Assembly: GCF_963675165.1 (NCBI RefSeq)
Contig: NC_087382.1
Coordinates: forward strand, 496,001-560,000
DNA: 64,000 nt
Direction: 5' to 3'
Origin: Halichondria panicea
Taxonomy: Eukaryota; Porifera; Demospongiae; Suberitida; Halichondriidae
Shown here: in pieces, positions 22,301-34,573 of the stretch
Layout: each line of letters starts with the position of its first letter
How positions within the stretch are numbered: position 1 is the first letter of the stretch
Translations under genes and position numbers: made by a program
The notes under the pieces: model-generated
Databases searched by the model: none
Told to the model about the DNA's origin: nothing
What the model saw: only the letters and a program-made list of their open reading frames with translations

Positions 22301-25300
22301 GCACTGAGGCCTTGTGAAGGAGGCTACCATACATGTTGATTATCTTTATTCACTTCACACAGATATTGAATAATGTCTGTGCCACCAAAGATGGCATGAT
22401 TGCTAACAAGGACAGACAACTCAGTGAACAAGAGTCAAGGATCATTGATCTCATTTCCCAGAGAGAGGCTGCTCTAGTTGAGAGGGACGCTCTCTTACAG
22501 GTATTATAGTAGTCACCAAATGCACACACTCTTATACTCTAGTAATGTACATGAGTGTAGAATTGTCCATTGCTACAATAATAATATTCAAATCTGTGTT
22601 TTGATTTACCAACGTTCCCCTGCACAGGCACACAGGGAACAGATTGAGCACAAAGATGCTGAGCTGGTCAGGAGAGACGCCATCATTCAACAGCAGAGAC
22701 AGGTGAGATAAAATGAACCAGTAAGCTTTGATCGGTTATATCATAGATAGTAGAGTGGAAACATCACAGGTGACCAATGTATTGCCTTGGAGAATTCCAC
22801 TATGCGTGTTGCATTCCGCAAGTGTTGATTGCGATTGATTGCGAGCCAGATGCAAAGACAATAGAGAATAAAGTGAAGAAAACTGCAGTAAGCACTGGCA
22901 AAGCTAGTCTGTATGTACATTATCCATATAGTAAATGTATGGTTTACATCATGTACCTAATTTATTTGATCATCAGAGGTCCATGTAGCACTGTTTTACA
23001 TGTATTTAGCTGGGAAAATTGAAGGTATGAAACTTTGTGGGGGATATCTTGAGCTAGGAAGTAGTCATGATTGCTTGAGAGTGATCACAGTGTAGAGGGA
23101 GCATTGAAATATGCCTTAGGCATAGCCAAGTTGAGCATTGTGCTGTTTATTGTTGGATATTAACATAGAAGTGTGAAAAAAAGAATTCAAAAGTACATTT
23201 GTTTGCGGGGGAGTTGCTGGTTAACAATAGATTGTACATCACTATTGTTTAGGTCTACATATTTACATATTGCCTAATGATCCCGATGTGCCTTATAGCT
23301 AACCTGTATAGTTTTTGAAATATGCTAATTCAAACTTACCCGTAAATTGGGTACTCAGAACATTAGTTCTAAGGATCTGCCAATTAGACCCTTTGGAAAA
23401 GTTTGGCATGCCAATGACAGGGGGAAGGGACACATGATAACCCCACTTATTCATTACGATTGGTCAATTCTTTTGCAAAAGCTGTGTAGTGACCTGATGA
23501 CGGATACGTACACCACTATACCTAAACGTCAGACTTATGTTTTGTGTTTGTAAACATAATCATTTCTCCATGCATCCTTTGTGATTGTGTGAATCATAAT
23601 GTTAAAAATAAGTATGCATCTATATGAACTGTGCCTAGTACTATATACATTTAGTGCTGATCACATGATCTCCAGCCAATCAGCTTATCTGAAAGCAGTC
23701 AGGTGACCATGGATTAAATAACTTAATCCACACTTAAGTGTGCTCTAAGTTGGTTAAGTGTGCTTTAAGTTGGTTTGTTAATGCACACTTTTTATCAAAC
23801 AACCATAATACAAGCAGATTGAATCTGAATGTCATCATAATTATAATAATAATACAAGCACAAGCAGATTGAATACGTACACAAGCAAAGCTGAAAAGTA
23901 TTAGAAAGTTGAATGTTATTGTTTCGACTTGTTTCATGTGTACCAAATTGCTGACTTGATCATAGCATCGTTTTTTCGTCTGAAGAAATAGGCCCAGCTT
24001 GCTTCGAAGATGTACATACCTGTACCTAATTAAGCCAGATCCATATAATCGTTTCATCAAAGGTGCTTCGAATATCATAGCTTTCCAAAAGAGCAAACCA
24101 GATACTCATTGCCATATAGTTTGCGCACAAAGTTTCCCATCCAGTAAGCCAGATCAGCTGGAGGCATATCCAGTAGTATAGTGGGATCGGGACTGTTGGT
24201 CAGCAGGAGAAATAAGTCGAGAACATGCCCAGTCAGTCCAGATAGCTTTAGATAGTATCTCCTTCTCCATTGCATCAGTTACTGGATCTACAAACCTACT
24301 AAAACTTGCTATTACGTCTAGCTAGCTAGCTAGCCACCAGCAACTGATTTAAAATGTAGCTAGATTTAGCTGCCACGAGGCTAGAGCTCACGTGACATAG
24401 CTGCCACGAGGCTAGAGCTCACGTGACAGCACTAAATCCTTTAGAACACACCTAGCCAAGTCACGTGTTTTAATCTGGTGCACTCGGATGGCCTCTCGGT
24501 TACGTAATGCTCTCGGCTGCGCCTCGAGCACCACGTTAACCTCGAGGCCATCCTCGGCACGCAGATTAAAACACTTAATCTTGGCTAGGTGTGTTCTAAA
24601 TAATACATAGACTCTTGTGGGTGCATGCCTTCAATGTTCTTTGAAGGTTTGTTGAGGACATGTAATTTTTCAATGCAACACTCAGAGAAAAGTCTCATTC
24701 TGATGTAAGAACAACAAACAAACAAAGAAACTAGTTAAGATCTATGTATGTAGCTATGTTAGCTATGTATGTAGCTACTATCCGGCCAGAGAAGCTATAA
24801 CTAGCTGTTCACTCTCTTTTGGCCCCAATTAAATTAACTTCCTGTCTATTTCCGGTGCGACACGCATGGGCCGCGTGAAATCCCTGTGTTTCCAATCCCT
24901 TCCCTCTACTGTCTATGGTTATATTCTTAAGACACTATCCTATAATTACGCTCATTCATTATTCAGGGTCCCCCTTCCAGAGAGTTGCTCACTCTGAAAT
25001 GGAGAAGAGGAAAAGACATGCCAATCAAGATGAGTGGCTCGATACAGAGTGTTGTTATCGGTGACACGGTGTATGTTGGTGGAGGGCTTGCAGTCAATGA
25101 TCATGATATGTGTACAGTGATGAAGCTCGAGCAAGATCAATGGACCAAACTACCAGAGTACACTTCCTATTGGTTCGCTATGACATCACTCGCTAATCGA
25201 CTAGTGCTGGTGGGAGGACGTGATCCAAAATCCTGCAATCAACTTTCTATCTTTGAGTCAGGGGAATGGGCTTATCCGTACCCACCAATGAACATTGCTC

Positions 25301-25869
25301 GTTCTTCCTCAACAGCTGTCTCCTTCAACAACCACATCATTGTAGCTGGTGGGCGTGATGATAAAGACAAGCGTATCTCCTCTGTGGAGGTGTTGGATGT
25401 GGCATCAAGAAGATGGTACATAGCTCAGTCACTACCTCACCCACGATCAACACTGAAATCAACTCTCATAGGAAACACCCTCTACCTAATGGGAGGGAGC
25501 GATTACACTGAAAGGGCAACCAAGACAGTGCACCACGTCGACCTCAATGAACTGATTGCAAAGACCCTTTCCAACTTGGACACATCCACTCTCTGGCAGA
25601 CCTTACAAGAAGTACCACTCAAGTTCTCAGCTCCTCTCAGTATTGGGAGATCACGATTAGCTGTTGGTGGACGGGACGGCCGAGGCAGCCCAAGTTCATC
25701 GATCCACCTCTACCATCCTGACACCAGGAGGTGGGTGAAAGTGGGAGACCTGCCTACTGCACGATACAACTGCACATGCTCAGTACTTCCTAGTGGAGAG
25801 GTCATTGTAGCCGGAGGACACGCAAACACTGATTACATTGAAACTGTGAACTTTTTGTCAATAAGTTAA
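19323..25869 (+). CDS. TKL-like kinase-coiled coil-kelch protein (gene 3), about 762 aa
   Basis: Exons 19323-19445, 19531-20100, 21690-22016 (kinase, residues 1-340), 22083-22235, 22363-22500, 22628-22702 (coiled coil, 341-462) and 24967-25869 (kelch, 463-762); all junctions are phase 0. Kinase motifs: GTGSYGSV (32-39), AAKK with lysine near 52, helix-C glutamate near 77, HRDLTAKN from 151, DFG 171-173 and PPE 200-202, so catalysis is expected. There is no death domain; a short N-terminal helix (FVLENVEHF) precedes the kinase. The coiled coil contains repeated KD/EQ units and the phrase RDAIIQQQRQ at its end. The kelch is the subtype shared with gene 0. It probably signals after oligomerisation through the coiled coil, with kelch as the binding face (inference). 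A possible extra exon at 22820-22888 was not included. Confidence 0.85.
20243..21620. mobile_element. Composite transposon insertion in gene 3 intron
   Basis: Comparison with the same intron in gene 4 (30517-30900) shows about 1.4 kb of extra sequence between ACTAATGGAA and TGATTGTGACAC-like flanks. Its ends carry CTAATGCCTCTCGCCATG and GGCTACGCCTCGGGGCATAA. The interior has a CATCCTACC-rich minisatellite (about 21225-21500). The reverse complement of much of it is at about 41930-42790 in gene 5, and terminal pieces occur near 43030, 45180 and 46690. Confidence 0.65.
21225..21505. repeat. CATCCTACC-type minisatellite
   Basis: Irregular tandem units built on TTCATCCATCCTACC and CATCCTACCTTATCG, inside the gene 3 intronic insertion. 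No coding role is seen. Confidence 0.7.
23648..24610. mobile_element. Long interspersed repeat (copy A)
   Basis: About 950 bp shared with 48138-49068 at high similarity. The left part begins TTTAGTGCTGATCACATGAT. The right end is a 165-bp hairpin (24441-24605) with arms TTAGAACACACCTAGCCAAG and CTTGGCTAGGTGTGTTCTAA. The minus strand encodes a short open stretch conserved between the copies (MEKEILSKAIWTDWACSR). The copies in two different genes show that it moves or is spread by recombination. Confidence 0.7.
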
Positions 25870-26209
25870 TTGGTTAGATTATATTATAGTTCCGCCTTAA
25901 ATTATTATGATAACATTGCCAAAATACCGGTATATAAATTATATATATATATAATTCGTGGTATATATAATTATACCCAAAATAGTCAAGAATTATGGCA
26001 TGAACATATAACTACATCGACAAAATATAATTCCTACAATGGGGTGTTTAAACGAGATGGGCGTTTAATCAAGTAAATACGGTATACATACGTATATGAA
26101 TAACAATTGACAATCGTGATATGTTGCAACAGAATTTCATTGTTTGTTAGGATTGTGTAGTTAATCAAATTGTACAAAATAATCAATGGCACGAGTTCGT
26201 ACAAATATT

Positions 26210-26358
26210 ACATTATGAGAATATAGACCACAAAAACAGACAAAATGTGCGACAGTCTCAAAACAAGTTCAGGTCCTTGGTTGGGGACTTTTATGCTTGC
26301 AGAGCGGAAGCTGAGGACTCGACAGTTGCCTTGTCTCTGTGTGGCAGGGGAGTGTGTG

Positions 26359-26403
<45 letters not shown>

Positions 26404-29116
26404 GAGGAGTGAGGGGGCATGTGTGTGCAGAGAGAGGAGGGTAACTACGTCTATTTGTGTTGAGTTTGACCTTCTATTAATTTTGTCATACTTCACTGAA
26501 ATTCAAAGTTTCATATGGATTCCTTCTTAAAAGCACTTCTACTATATGCTGTAGAGCTGGTAAGCTCCAACTAGTTAAAAGTTAGCATTTTCCATGTAGA
26601 AATCCCGGCATACTTGTCCACCACATAAAGCATAAATGAAGCCATAATCGACCACATAACTTCCGGGGCCAAAATCAGACTTTAATGCCCAATAATATTT
26701 ATGACCATGAATTAGAGAAATGGAAGGAATACATATAACCAAAACCTCTTAATGGTGCTTCTGCCCAATGTTTGAAGTACACCTATCCCACAGGAGCAGC
26801 CATTCCCCTAAAGACAGATCACAATAGATAAAAGCCACTCACAATTCAAGTTCCCTAACTTGAGCCAGGAGATGGTCCATTTCCAGAGACAATTCACTCC
26901 TGAAAGCTGGAGAAAAATTATAGACAGTGAGATACAACATGTACCAACACCACTGTGACTGACTATAGGATTGCTATAACACGCCCACACACTGGTCGGT
27001 GGTTGGCTCTAGACCAAAATAACCATCAGTACTACATACACGTAAACAGAGGCAAATTTGTGTATTGTATGTATAACACGGGCACGAGGGATTGTATGGT
27101 GTATATTGTACTGAAGCACGAGGGCTGAGTGCAATATACACTAGCATCCCGAGTGCATGTGTTTAGTTTATATCCCTAGCAACACAAAATACACCACAGC
27201 TTCTACACAAATTACTAGTCCCAGCTACTTGCATCTCCACTCAAAGATACCATCTGACCATTCAAGGTTGCTGTCGATCATTGGCATGACGAGGCTTGAC
27301 TCACAAAACGTTGGGCTCCTCGCTCGATGCTAGACAAGAGTAAAGCAACCCCACCCCCCACAACGCTGCAAAACAGCCCTAACCCCAAAGGCAAAGCTGC
27401 AGAGCAACTCAAGCAGCCCCACTTCAAACTCTGCTGCAAAAAAGCCACTCCCCAACTGTGACGATGCCTCTAACCAGTGACCGTGTCCTAGGACTATGTT
27501 CAAGCAGACAGAAAAAAATGGACAAACCTAGATATGATTATTTATACTGTAAGCCTGTGCTACGCGGCATTTAATTTTTTGTAAAAATGCCATGCATATC
27601 ATTAAATCCCTCAAGGCTTTGTGGCCAGTGTATAGAATATGAGATTCAGTGCATTATGCTGCATATTGCACATAGCAACAGCATAGCAACGGGATATAAA
27701 ATATTTGTATGGTATTAATTGAGGATTGCCATCACTTCCAAAATTCTGGCAAATCTACTGCTATAAATACAGGCCAATGCAATGTACACAGGATTTGGGG
27801 GAAATAAAGCATGCTTCTGAAAAGTAACCAGACATTTTGCTAAAAAACTGTTATTTCAATACCCTGTTACCATATAGCTAGAAATTTCTGCGGCCAAAAA
27901 CTTCTGCGAATTCTGCAAATGAATGAGCAAACGCATGCAGTCCTCAAATGCTTATTAACCACGCCTAATTTAACAGTTGAAAATTTAATTCGCAGAAATA
28001 TTATCCGCAGACTGAAGGTATTTTTACAGCTATTCCCAGGCCGCAGAAATTTCTAGCTATACGGTAGTACGTATAGACACTCAATCAATACAACTAGTAG
28101 CTAGAGCAAATTTTAGGAGGGTAGGAATTGGAGCTAGAGGAGGGGATATCCCCCTTCCCCCCCACCCCTCTACCAAATAGATAAAGTCACTCACAATTCA
28201 AGTTCCCTCACTTGAGCCAGGAGATGGTACAGTTCCAGAGACAATTCACTCCTGAAGATGGAGGATATAGACAGTGAGTACATGTACCAACACCACTGTG
28301 TCTGACTATAGGATTGCTATAACACGCCCACACACTGGTCGGTGGTGTTTGGTACTAACCACCTCTAGACCAAAATAACCACCTCTTAGGCCTAGTTACT
28401 ACACACACGCAAACAGAGGCATATGTGTGTGTTGAATTGAGATTGAGAGGATTGAAGATAACCATCACTTCCAACATTCTGGAACATCCACTGCTACAAT
28501 ACAAGCCAATGCAATGTCTACAGAACCATCTAGAGTTTAGGAAGTAACAGAAGGAGTGTGTTATTAGGTGCTATTGGTTGATAAGTACCACTCACTGATG
28601 AGCTTAGGTCCAGCTCCTGTCTCTTGTTACTCTGTGTTTAGCAATCAGCTCTAGCAGTAGTATCTATCCTACAGCAGCTAGGTCTCCAAACTGATTTATG
28701 TTGTGTCCTCTAACAATGCTGTCAAAAGTGAAGGTAAGCTCAGTAGCTGCAAAAGAGCCATTGAGCACAAGTTCTGCATTTCACTTGTTTTCTAAATGAC
28801 GGACACTAAAAGCTTTCTTATTAGGCACTCTTCAATTATAAGCGTTCATCGTTCCTGTGGGAATATAGGCACCTCCGCTTAATAACACACGTCTACGTGT
28901 ATACAAGTCAACAAAGCTCTCAGAAAGAGACCTACAATGTATATAGTTGTCTGACATGCTATCACTCACTTTTCCAGCATAAGTTTCTTATTGTCTATAA
29001 TGATCTGATCCACTCCGGGTGTGTTGCTACCGCTGGTTGCTAGGTGGAGGTCCGCTAGTAAGCCTTCCTCGTTGGGGTCAAAGTCCACCTCACCTGGTTG
29101 GTACAAATCCTCAGGT
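26210..29116 (-). CDS. Minus-strand acidic coiled-coil gene (copy 3)
   Basis: Two exons join in phase: 29116-28970 (48 full codons, DLYQPGEVDFDPNEEGLLAD at the front, ending DQIIIDNKKLMLE, donor GTGAGT) and 28251-28195 (ELSLELYHLLAQVRELE). A third exon at 26899-26843 (ELSLEMDHLLAQVRELE) is a near duplicate of the second, in the same phase, so it is either an alternative or a repeated heptad exon. A truncated terminal-exon remnant lies at about 26250-26290. The heptad pattern shows a coiled coil. This is the clearest evidence that the minus-strand family is spliced coding sequence. Function unknown. Confidence 0.5.
26355..26402. repeat. (GT)n microsatellite
   Basis: A GT repeat of about 45 bp with one C interruption, next to the terminal-exon remnant of the minus-strand gene. 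Confidence 0.9.
26900..28194. other. Intronic stretch of the minus-strand gene
   Basis: No ORF worth calling. The left side (26.80-27.06 kb) and right side (28.19-28.50 kb) are a direct duplication of about 250-300 bp carrying the repeated coiled-coil exon, with the same flanks (CACACACTGGTCGGTGGT). Between them are unique A+T-rich sequence and the MITE at 27868-28066. Confidence 0.6.
27868..28066. mobile_element. MITE with TAGCTAGAAATTTCTGCGG ends
   Basis: A 199-bp inverted-repeat element with ends ATAGCTAGAAATTTCTGCGG and CCGCAGAAATTTCTAGCTAT followed by ACGGTA. The terminal ACGGTA/TACC(G/A)T is shared with the other TACCGT-type families in the window. Confidence 0.75.
28502..28960. other. 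Non-coding stretch
   Basis: A+T-rich upstream part of a minus-strand intron. I see no conserved element or ORF in it. Confidence 0.4.
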
Positions 29117-29487
29117 CTGGTAGGGAGGGAAATACATGAACAGTAATAGTGTACGTGAATTCTGGCTAAAGCAATAATATTATTATAACTCTACAAACAC
29201 AAACACATCTTCAAAAGTATACATGTAGCAAAGGCAATGGCTATAATAGTTTCAAGCAACTTCACCATAACACAAGCACTGGCAAAGGTCAAATACTCGT
29301 GTCATTAGAGGCCATGACAGTGCTTGTAATACATGCACTCACGCGCTCTTTAACATCATAACAATTTCAAACACATTTCTACTATTCCGGACCATCCAAA
29401 CAAATCAAAGCGCCCCATACAGCCCCATACATACAGTGTACATGTTGGCAGTACATATATCCTGATTGGCCAAGAACTCGATCTCCT

Positions 29488-29605
29488 CAGCAATGGTCTC
29501 TCTCCATGGTCCTGGCTATGTCACTGTGGTCCACTATAGGACTAGACAAAGCTTCCTCCAAATACAGGTAATAGTTTGACCACTTTCTCCATGCTTCAAA
29601 AGAGA
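29488..29605 (-). pseudogene. Antisense death-domain exon fragment
   Basis: The minus strand matches the region coding ALSSPIV..HSDIARTMERDH of the DD exon, as at 19093-19195. The acidic exon that adjoins it at 19.0 kb is truncated here after AATCAGG. Confidence 0.7.
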
Positions 29606-29675
29606 CAGACTACACTTTCTTGACTGTTCTGGAATTAACTCTGGTCTTGACTCTAGTTCTCAAAAGCACGTTGTT

Positions 29676-29737
29676 TGCTGATTCAGCAATATTTTTGCAA
29701 CAAGCGATTCATACAAAAGGGGGCGTATCTTGTAGCT
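29676..29737 (+). promoter_or_regulatory. Promoter-like block of gene 4
   Basis: The palindrome TGCTGATTCAGCA (29676-29688) is followed by the core AAAAGGGGGCGTATCTTGTA (29715-29734), which lies about 10 bp before the ATG of gene 4. The 5' leader is therefore very short or the element lies in it. Confidence 0.6.
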
Positions 29738-29744
29738 GTACAAA

Positions 29745-32700
29745 ATGGCTGCAATGTTTTCTCTTCAAGATGACGCCAACTTGAGGGAGTTTGTGCTGGA
29801 GAATGTGGAGCACTTTGGAGATGAGAGAGTTCTAGGAACTGGCTCTTATGGCTCTGTTCAAGAGGTCAGTCACTGCATGCTCTGTTTCTGTGCACTGTCT
29901 CTAGTGTATCTGCTAGCTATTCAAGTGTGACTGCCTCCATGCACAGGTGATGATCAATGGTGAGGTGTATGCAGCCAAGAAGATCCACGAGGTTCTCCTG
30001 GAGACGGACGAGCGTGGTGGAGTGGCCAACATAGCTGGGAACTACCACCGAGAGTGTCGACTCATGGCTCGCATCCGTCACCCCAACATCACCCAGTTCA
30101 TTGGGCTGTGTTTCGTGACTGGCTCTCGACTGCCCCTCCTGGTCATGGAGAGGCTGGACTCAAGTCTGGACGATCTCCTAGAGTCCACCCCCAACATCCC
30201 CCTCTCTGTCTCCCAGTACATTCTGGTCTGTGTGGCTCGAGGGCTGCTCCACCTGCATCGTGAGTCCGTGGTCCATCGTGACCTCACTGCCAGGAACGTC
30301 CTGCTGACAGCATCTCTGAGAGCCAAGATCACTGACTTTGGTAACTCTCGTATCGTGAATCTGGAGCCTGGTCGACTGGCCAGGACTCTGACGAGGTTTC
30401 CTGGGACACTGGTGTACATGCCACCCGAGGCCCTCTCTGACAGAGGCCACAGTGTGTACGGACCCAGTCTGGACGTCTTCTCTTTCGGAGTGCTGCAATT
30501 ATTTGCACTCACACAAGTATGTTATTCGTTGGTAAATTCCTATAATTATTGATGACCTTCACTCCTAATGACATATTTATACACTTAATCAGTACTGTGG
30601 TATATATGTAGATTCCTCTAAAATGGTTGACCTTTTACCTGCAGCAAATGCATTGTGTACCAGAGGAGATAACGATAGGCGCGGTGCAGCTCAGGCAATT
30701 AGCCTTTGATTGAGCAATAATTATCCGCCCACGCCGTATGTTTTTGCTGAGAGTAATCAAAGGCTAATTACTTGAGCTGCACCGCGCCTGTCGTTACCTC
30801 CTCTGATTGTGTACTAATGGAATGATTGTGACACATGTACACTTCATACATACGTAAATGCAATCATGACACTCAGTATTGACATGCTCTTCCACTCCAG
30901 GTGTTTCCAGGAGATCTCCTTGTCCCCACGTACAGCGACCCCAACAACCCAGACCACCTCCTGGCTCGCTCAGAGTTTGAGCGTCGAGGTCCCTACACGG
31001 CTCTTCTTGAGAGGAGTCTGGCGGGTGGACGTGAGCACCCTCTGTTTGGTCTGGTGAGGGAGTGTTTGACCAACACCCCAGAGAGAAGACCGACCACCGC
31101 TGACCTCCTCTCGTCTCTGGAGGAGGTGGGGAGGGAGATGGACGGAGGACTGTTCCAGCTGGACATTGCACGAGTGAAGACTGCCAGGACCCTCAGGGCA
31201 AAGGAGAAGAGGATAGAGGTTCTACAGGTGAGTCCAGTCCAGTGAGCTAGTGGGTGCAAGGGTCTGACACTGCATGCTGTACTCTGTTCTCAGAGAGAGG
31301 TGGTCGAGAAGGACAGGATACTGGAGAGGAAAGATGAGCAACTTGTACAGAAAGACGATCAACTGGATCAGAAAAACGCACTTCTGGTACAAAAAGATGA
31401 GCAAGTAGCAGACAAAGATACTCAACTTGCTAGACAGCAACAGGTCAGTAGAATTTTTACTTCACTTTTTACACGCAATTTCGTATTATGCTAATCATGC
31501 AAGATAATTTCTCTTCATGCAGATATTGAATAGTGTCCATGCTACTGCTACCACCAAAGATGGTATGATTGCTGACAAGGACAGACAACTCAGCGAACAA
31601 GAGTCAAGGATCACTGATCTCATTTCCCAGAGAGAGGCTGCTCTAGTTGAGAGGGACGCTCTCTTACAGGTATTATAATAGTCACCAAATGCACACACTC
31701 TTGTACTCTAGTAATGTACATGAGTGCAGAATTGTCCACTGATACAATAATATTCACGTCTGTGTTCTAATTAGAAGATTTCCACCAACGTTCCCCTGTA
31801 CAGGTACACGGGGTACAGATGGAACACAATACTGAGCTGGTCAGGAGAGACGCCATCATTCAACAGCAGAGACAGGTGAGATGAATCCATATTATTGCAG
31901 AGCTATAGTAGAAGCTTTGATGTTATAGTTTGTGCATTCTAGTGGGCTGGTGGTCTTCACCTCTTAAGCTTCAGTATAGCGGGTAATTTTTGGGGGGCAA
32001 AATATTCGTGGCTCAGCCATTTTGAGACATTTCGTAGGTAATACTTTCATGGTTGCTGCTTGTACTGCAAGTAAAGGTAGGCAAGGTCGCTTCATTCGTA
32101 CAATATTCGTGGTCAGACCTTCAATCAGAAAACCACGAATATTTTGCCCCACGAAATTACCCTCCATACAATAATTAGAAAAAGTGATTTAGTGTGCATA
32201 CAATTATTGCTACAAGTAACACTCGCTTGTTAGTAGACACTATCCTAATTACACTCATTCATTATTCAGGGTCCCCCTCCCAGAGAGTTGAGACCTCCAC
32301 TCAGTCTGAAATGGAGAAGAGGAAAAGACATGCCAATCAAGATGGGCTACACAGTGCAGAGTGTTGTTATCGGTGACACGGCGTATGTTGGTGGAGGCAG
32401 TGCAGGCGATGATTGTAACGTGTGTACAGTGATGAAGCTCGAGCAAGATCAATGGACCAAACTACCAGAGTACACTGCCAAGTGGTTTGGTATGACATCA
32501 CTCGCTAATCGACTAGTGCTAGTGGGAGGACGTGATCCAAGAAACAACACACCCAGCAATCAACTTTCAGTGCTCGAGTCAGGGGAATGGACTCACCCGT
32601 ACCCACCAATGAACATTGCTCGTCAATCCTCAACAGCTGTCTCCTTCAACAACCACATAATTGTAGCTGGTGGGCGTGATGGTGATGGTCGTATCTCCTC

Positions 32701-33193
32701 TGTGGAGGTGTTGGACGTGGCATCAAGAAGATGGTACATTGCTCAGTCACTACCTAACTCACGATCAGAACTGAAATCAACTCTCATAGGAAACACCCTC
32801 TACCTAATGGGAGGGTGGGATCACACTGGGCCAACCAAGACAGTGCACCACGTCGACCTCAATGAACTCATCATTACAAAGGCCCTTTCCAACCTGGACA
32901 CACCCACTCTCTGGCAGACCTTACAAGAAGTACCACTCGGGTTGTCAGCTCCTCTCAGTATTGGGAGGTCACTATTAGCCGTTGGTGGAGCGAATGACAG
33001 AGTCAACCCAAGTTCATCGATCCACCTCTACCAGCCTGACACCAGGAGGTGGTTGAAAGTAGGAGACCTGCCTACTGTACGATACTGCTGCACATGCTCA
33101 GTACTTCCTAGTGGAGAGGTTATTGTAGCCGGAGGACAGATAGTAAATAAGATTAAAATCCAAACTGTGGATTTCTTCTCTATAAGTTCTTAG
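29745..33193 (+). CDS. TKL-like kinase-coiled coil-kelch protein (gene 4), about 769 aa
   Basis: Exons 29745-29864, 29947-30516, 30901-31227 (kinase, residues 1-339), 31294-31443, 31523-31669, 31804-31875 (coiled coil, 340-462) and 32270-33193 (kelch, 463-769), all phase 0. The kinase is nearly identical to gene 3 and keeps the glycine loop, lysine, HRDLTARN, DFG and PPE. The kelch is of the other subtype, shared with genes 1, 2 and 6. Gene 4 therefore pairs a gene 3-like kinase with a gene 2-like coiled coil and kelch, as expected from recombination or conversion within the array. Introns are shorter than in gene 3 and give empty-site evidence for several transposons. This is the most compact complete gene in the window. 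Confidence 0.87.
30661..30805. mobile_element. Mutator-like MITE with 9-bp target duplication (gene 4 intron)
   Basis: A 145-bp hairpin element. The ends CAGAGGAGATAACGATAGGC and GTCGTTACCTCCTCTG are inverted, and it is almost wholly palindromic. The flanks are ATTGTGTAC on both sides (30652-30660 and 30806-30814). The matching intron of gene 3 (20229-20237) has the single empty site. Confidence 0.9.
31971..32172. mobile_element. MITE in the coiled-coil-to-kelch intron
   Basis: Homologous to 14729-14940 in gene 2, with the left end GTATAGCGGGTAATTTTTGG and an imperfect inverse on the right. It sits at the same position in both genes, so it was inserted in their common ancestor. Confidence 0.7.
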
Positions 33194-33361
33194 TTTTTTT
33201 CATGTCCTTCGTGTTATAATTATAAATTAATGATACTTTTCTAGCATAATAATTAAAGTTGCAACTGAATTTCGATTGGCAGCTATTAAAAATTATGCAA
33301 AAACAATTAGTTGGTACATAATTAAATTTCCCGAATAGACAAGAAACCGACAATAATTATA

Positions 33362-34026
33362 CTAATTATGTGACAGTCTCATAACAAGTTCAGGTCCTTG
33401 CATGGTTGGGGTCTTGTCCGAGGGTAGGGTGGACGCCTTCTCCCAGAATCTAAAGTCTATCTCCTCTTCTGAGTCAGACAGTAAGAGGTGGGGCTCAGGA
33501 ACTGAGGGGTTAAAGAGTCACATGGTCATAGTCATACTCGGTGGAAGTTTGAGGGCTTAGGAAGTAAGGGTGAGAAAATTGAAAGCCAATTGACATGGAC
33601 ACATTCAAACTGGTAGTGTGATGAAGGGTCTGGTACACGTACTGTACAATGTCATGTACAAATATTGTGAGCCAGTGTTCTCAATTGACAGACGTTTCCC
33701 TGTACACACCTAAACTGCATACATTGAAGCATACCTTGTATACAAGTGCATGTACATACAGACTAGTAAGCATGCTAGGTTCCCATTCTCTGTACTGTAC
33801 ATTCAATAGTACACAGTGGACTCATTGCACTGCATAACTACACATTATACACACGTACCTTGTTCTTGATGAAGGTTCCTCAGTAGCCCCTGTCCATGGA
33901 CCCATGTCTTCAGACTGTCCCTCACTGCTTATAGGCTGCTCACCAGACTGGAGGTGGGCTGCATGTAAGGGCTGGGTGTCAGGGGAGTTTTTAGTCTCTG
34001 ATGACAGACCCTTTTCCATACTGCTG
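33362..34026 (-). pseudogene. Minus-strand gene remnant (copy 4)
   Basis: The terminal exon 33501-33362 (SEEEIDFRFWEKASTLPSD) and the main exon from about 34020 down to 33859 are present. The 5' part of the main exon, with its acceptor and AYYAAKRGASRK, is deleted and replaced directly by the GT/G tract. The middle exon is also absent. Probably non-functional. Confidence 0.5.
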
Positions 34027-34311
34027 TGTGTGTGTGTGGGGGGGGGGTCGTACATGATTGTACATTGCACACCTTCAAATACATTACAGGGAAACACACA
34101 TCACAAGCTATAGCTCACGCTGTATGATGACAAAATTTAATGTATTTTCCAACTCATCTCATGCTATAATGTACTGTACAACACACTGTACACTAACACA
34201 GGCTCAGAATTGTCATCTTCCTATGCAGTCTAGAGTCACTCATTGAGTTGCCTCCCATTCTCATACCTATACGACGTTGGCTTCCTCAGTGCTTGCACCA
34301 GTAGACTGTAC

Positions 34312-34405
34312 ATGGTCTCTCTCCATGGTCCTGGCTATGTCACTGTGGCCCACAATAGGACTGGACAAAGCTTCCTACAAATCCAGACAGTGAAATGTTT
34401 GGCCA
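34312..34405 (-). pseudogene. Antisense death-domain exon fragment
   Basis: Near-identical to 7678-7770, inverted relative to the DD genes, with the same flanks. Confidence 0.7.
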
Positions 34406-34516
34406 CTGCACTAGCTTGTTCCATCATAGACTATTAACAAGAGTTTATGATAGACTCTTGCTATTAATTATGCTTCAACTGTCAACTCCTGTTCTGTCTC
34501 TAAAAATGTGCATGTT

Positions 34517-34573
34517 TGCTGAATCAGCAATGTTATTGCGCATGTGACAAGGAAAAGGGTGTGTCTTGTAGCT
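34517..34573 (+). promoter_or_regulatory. Promoter-like block
   Basis: TGCTGAATCAGCA (34517-34529) followed by AAAAGGGTGTGTCTTGTAGC, as at 7879-7934. A leader-like segment ending ATTATCA|GTGAGTAC follows at about 34670, so a transcript could start here and splice into the cassette at 36.4 kb. Confidence 0.5.

Noticed and set aside
22820-22888. Possible extra exon (VLIAIDCEPDAKTIENKVKKTA) between the last coiled-coil exon and the kelch of gene 3
   Set aside because: It has a GTAAGC donor, but the acceptor is weak and no equivalent exists in genes 2, 4 or 6; not included without RNA evidence.
26208-26496. Short ORFs rich in Cys-Val or Thr-His repeats
   Set aside because: They translate the (GT)n microsatellite in different frames.
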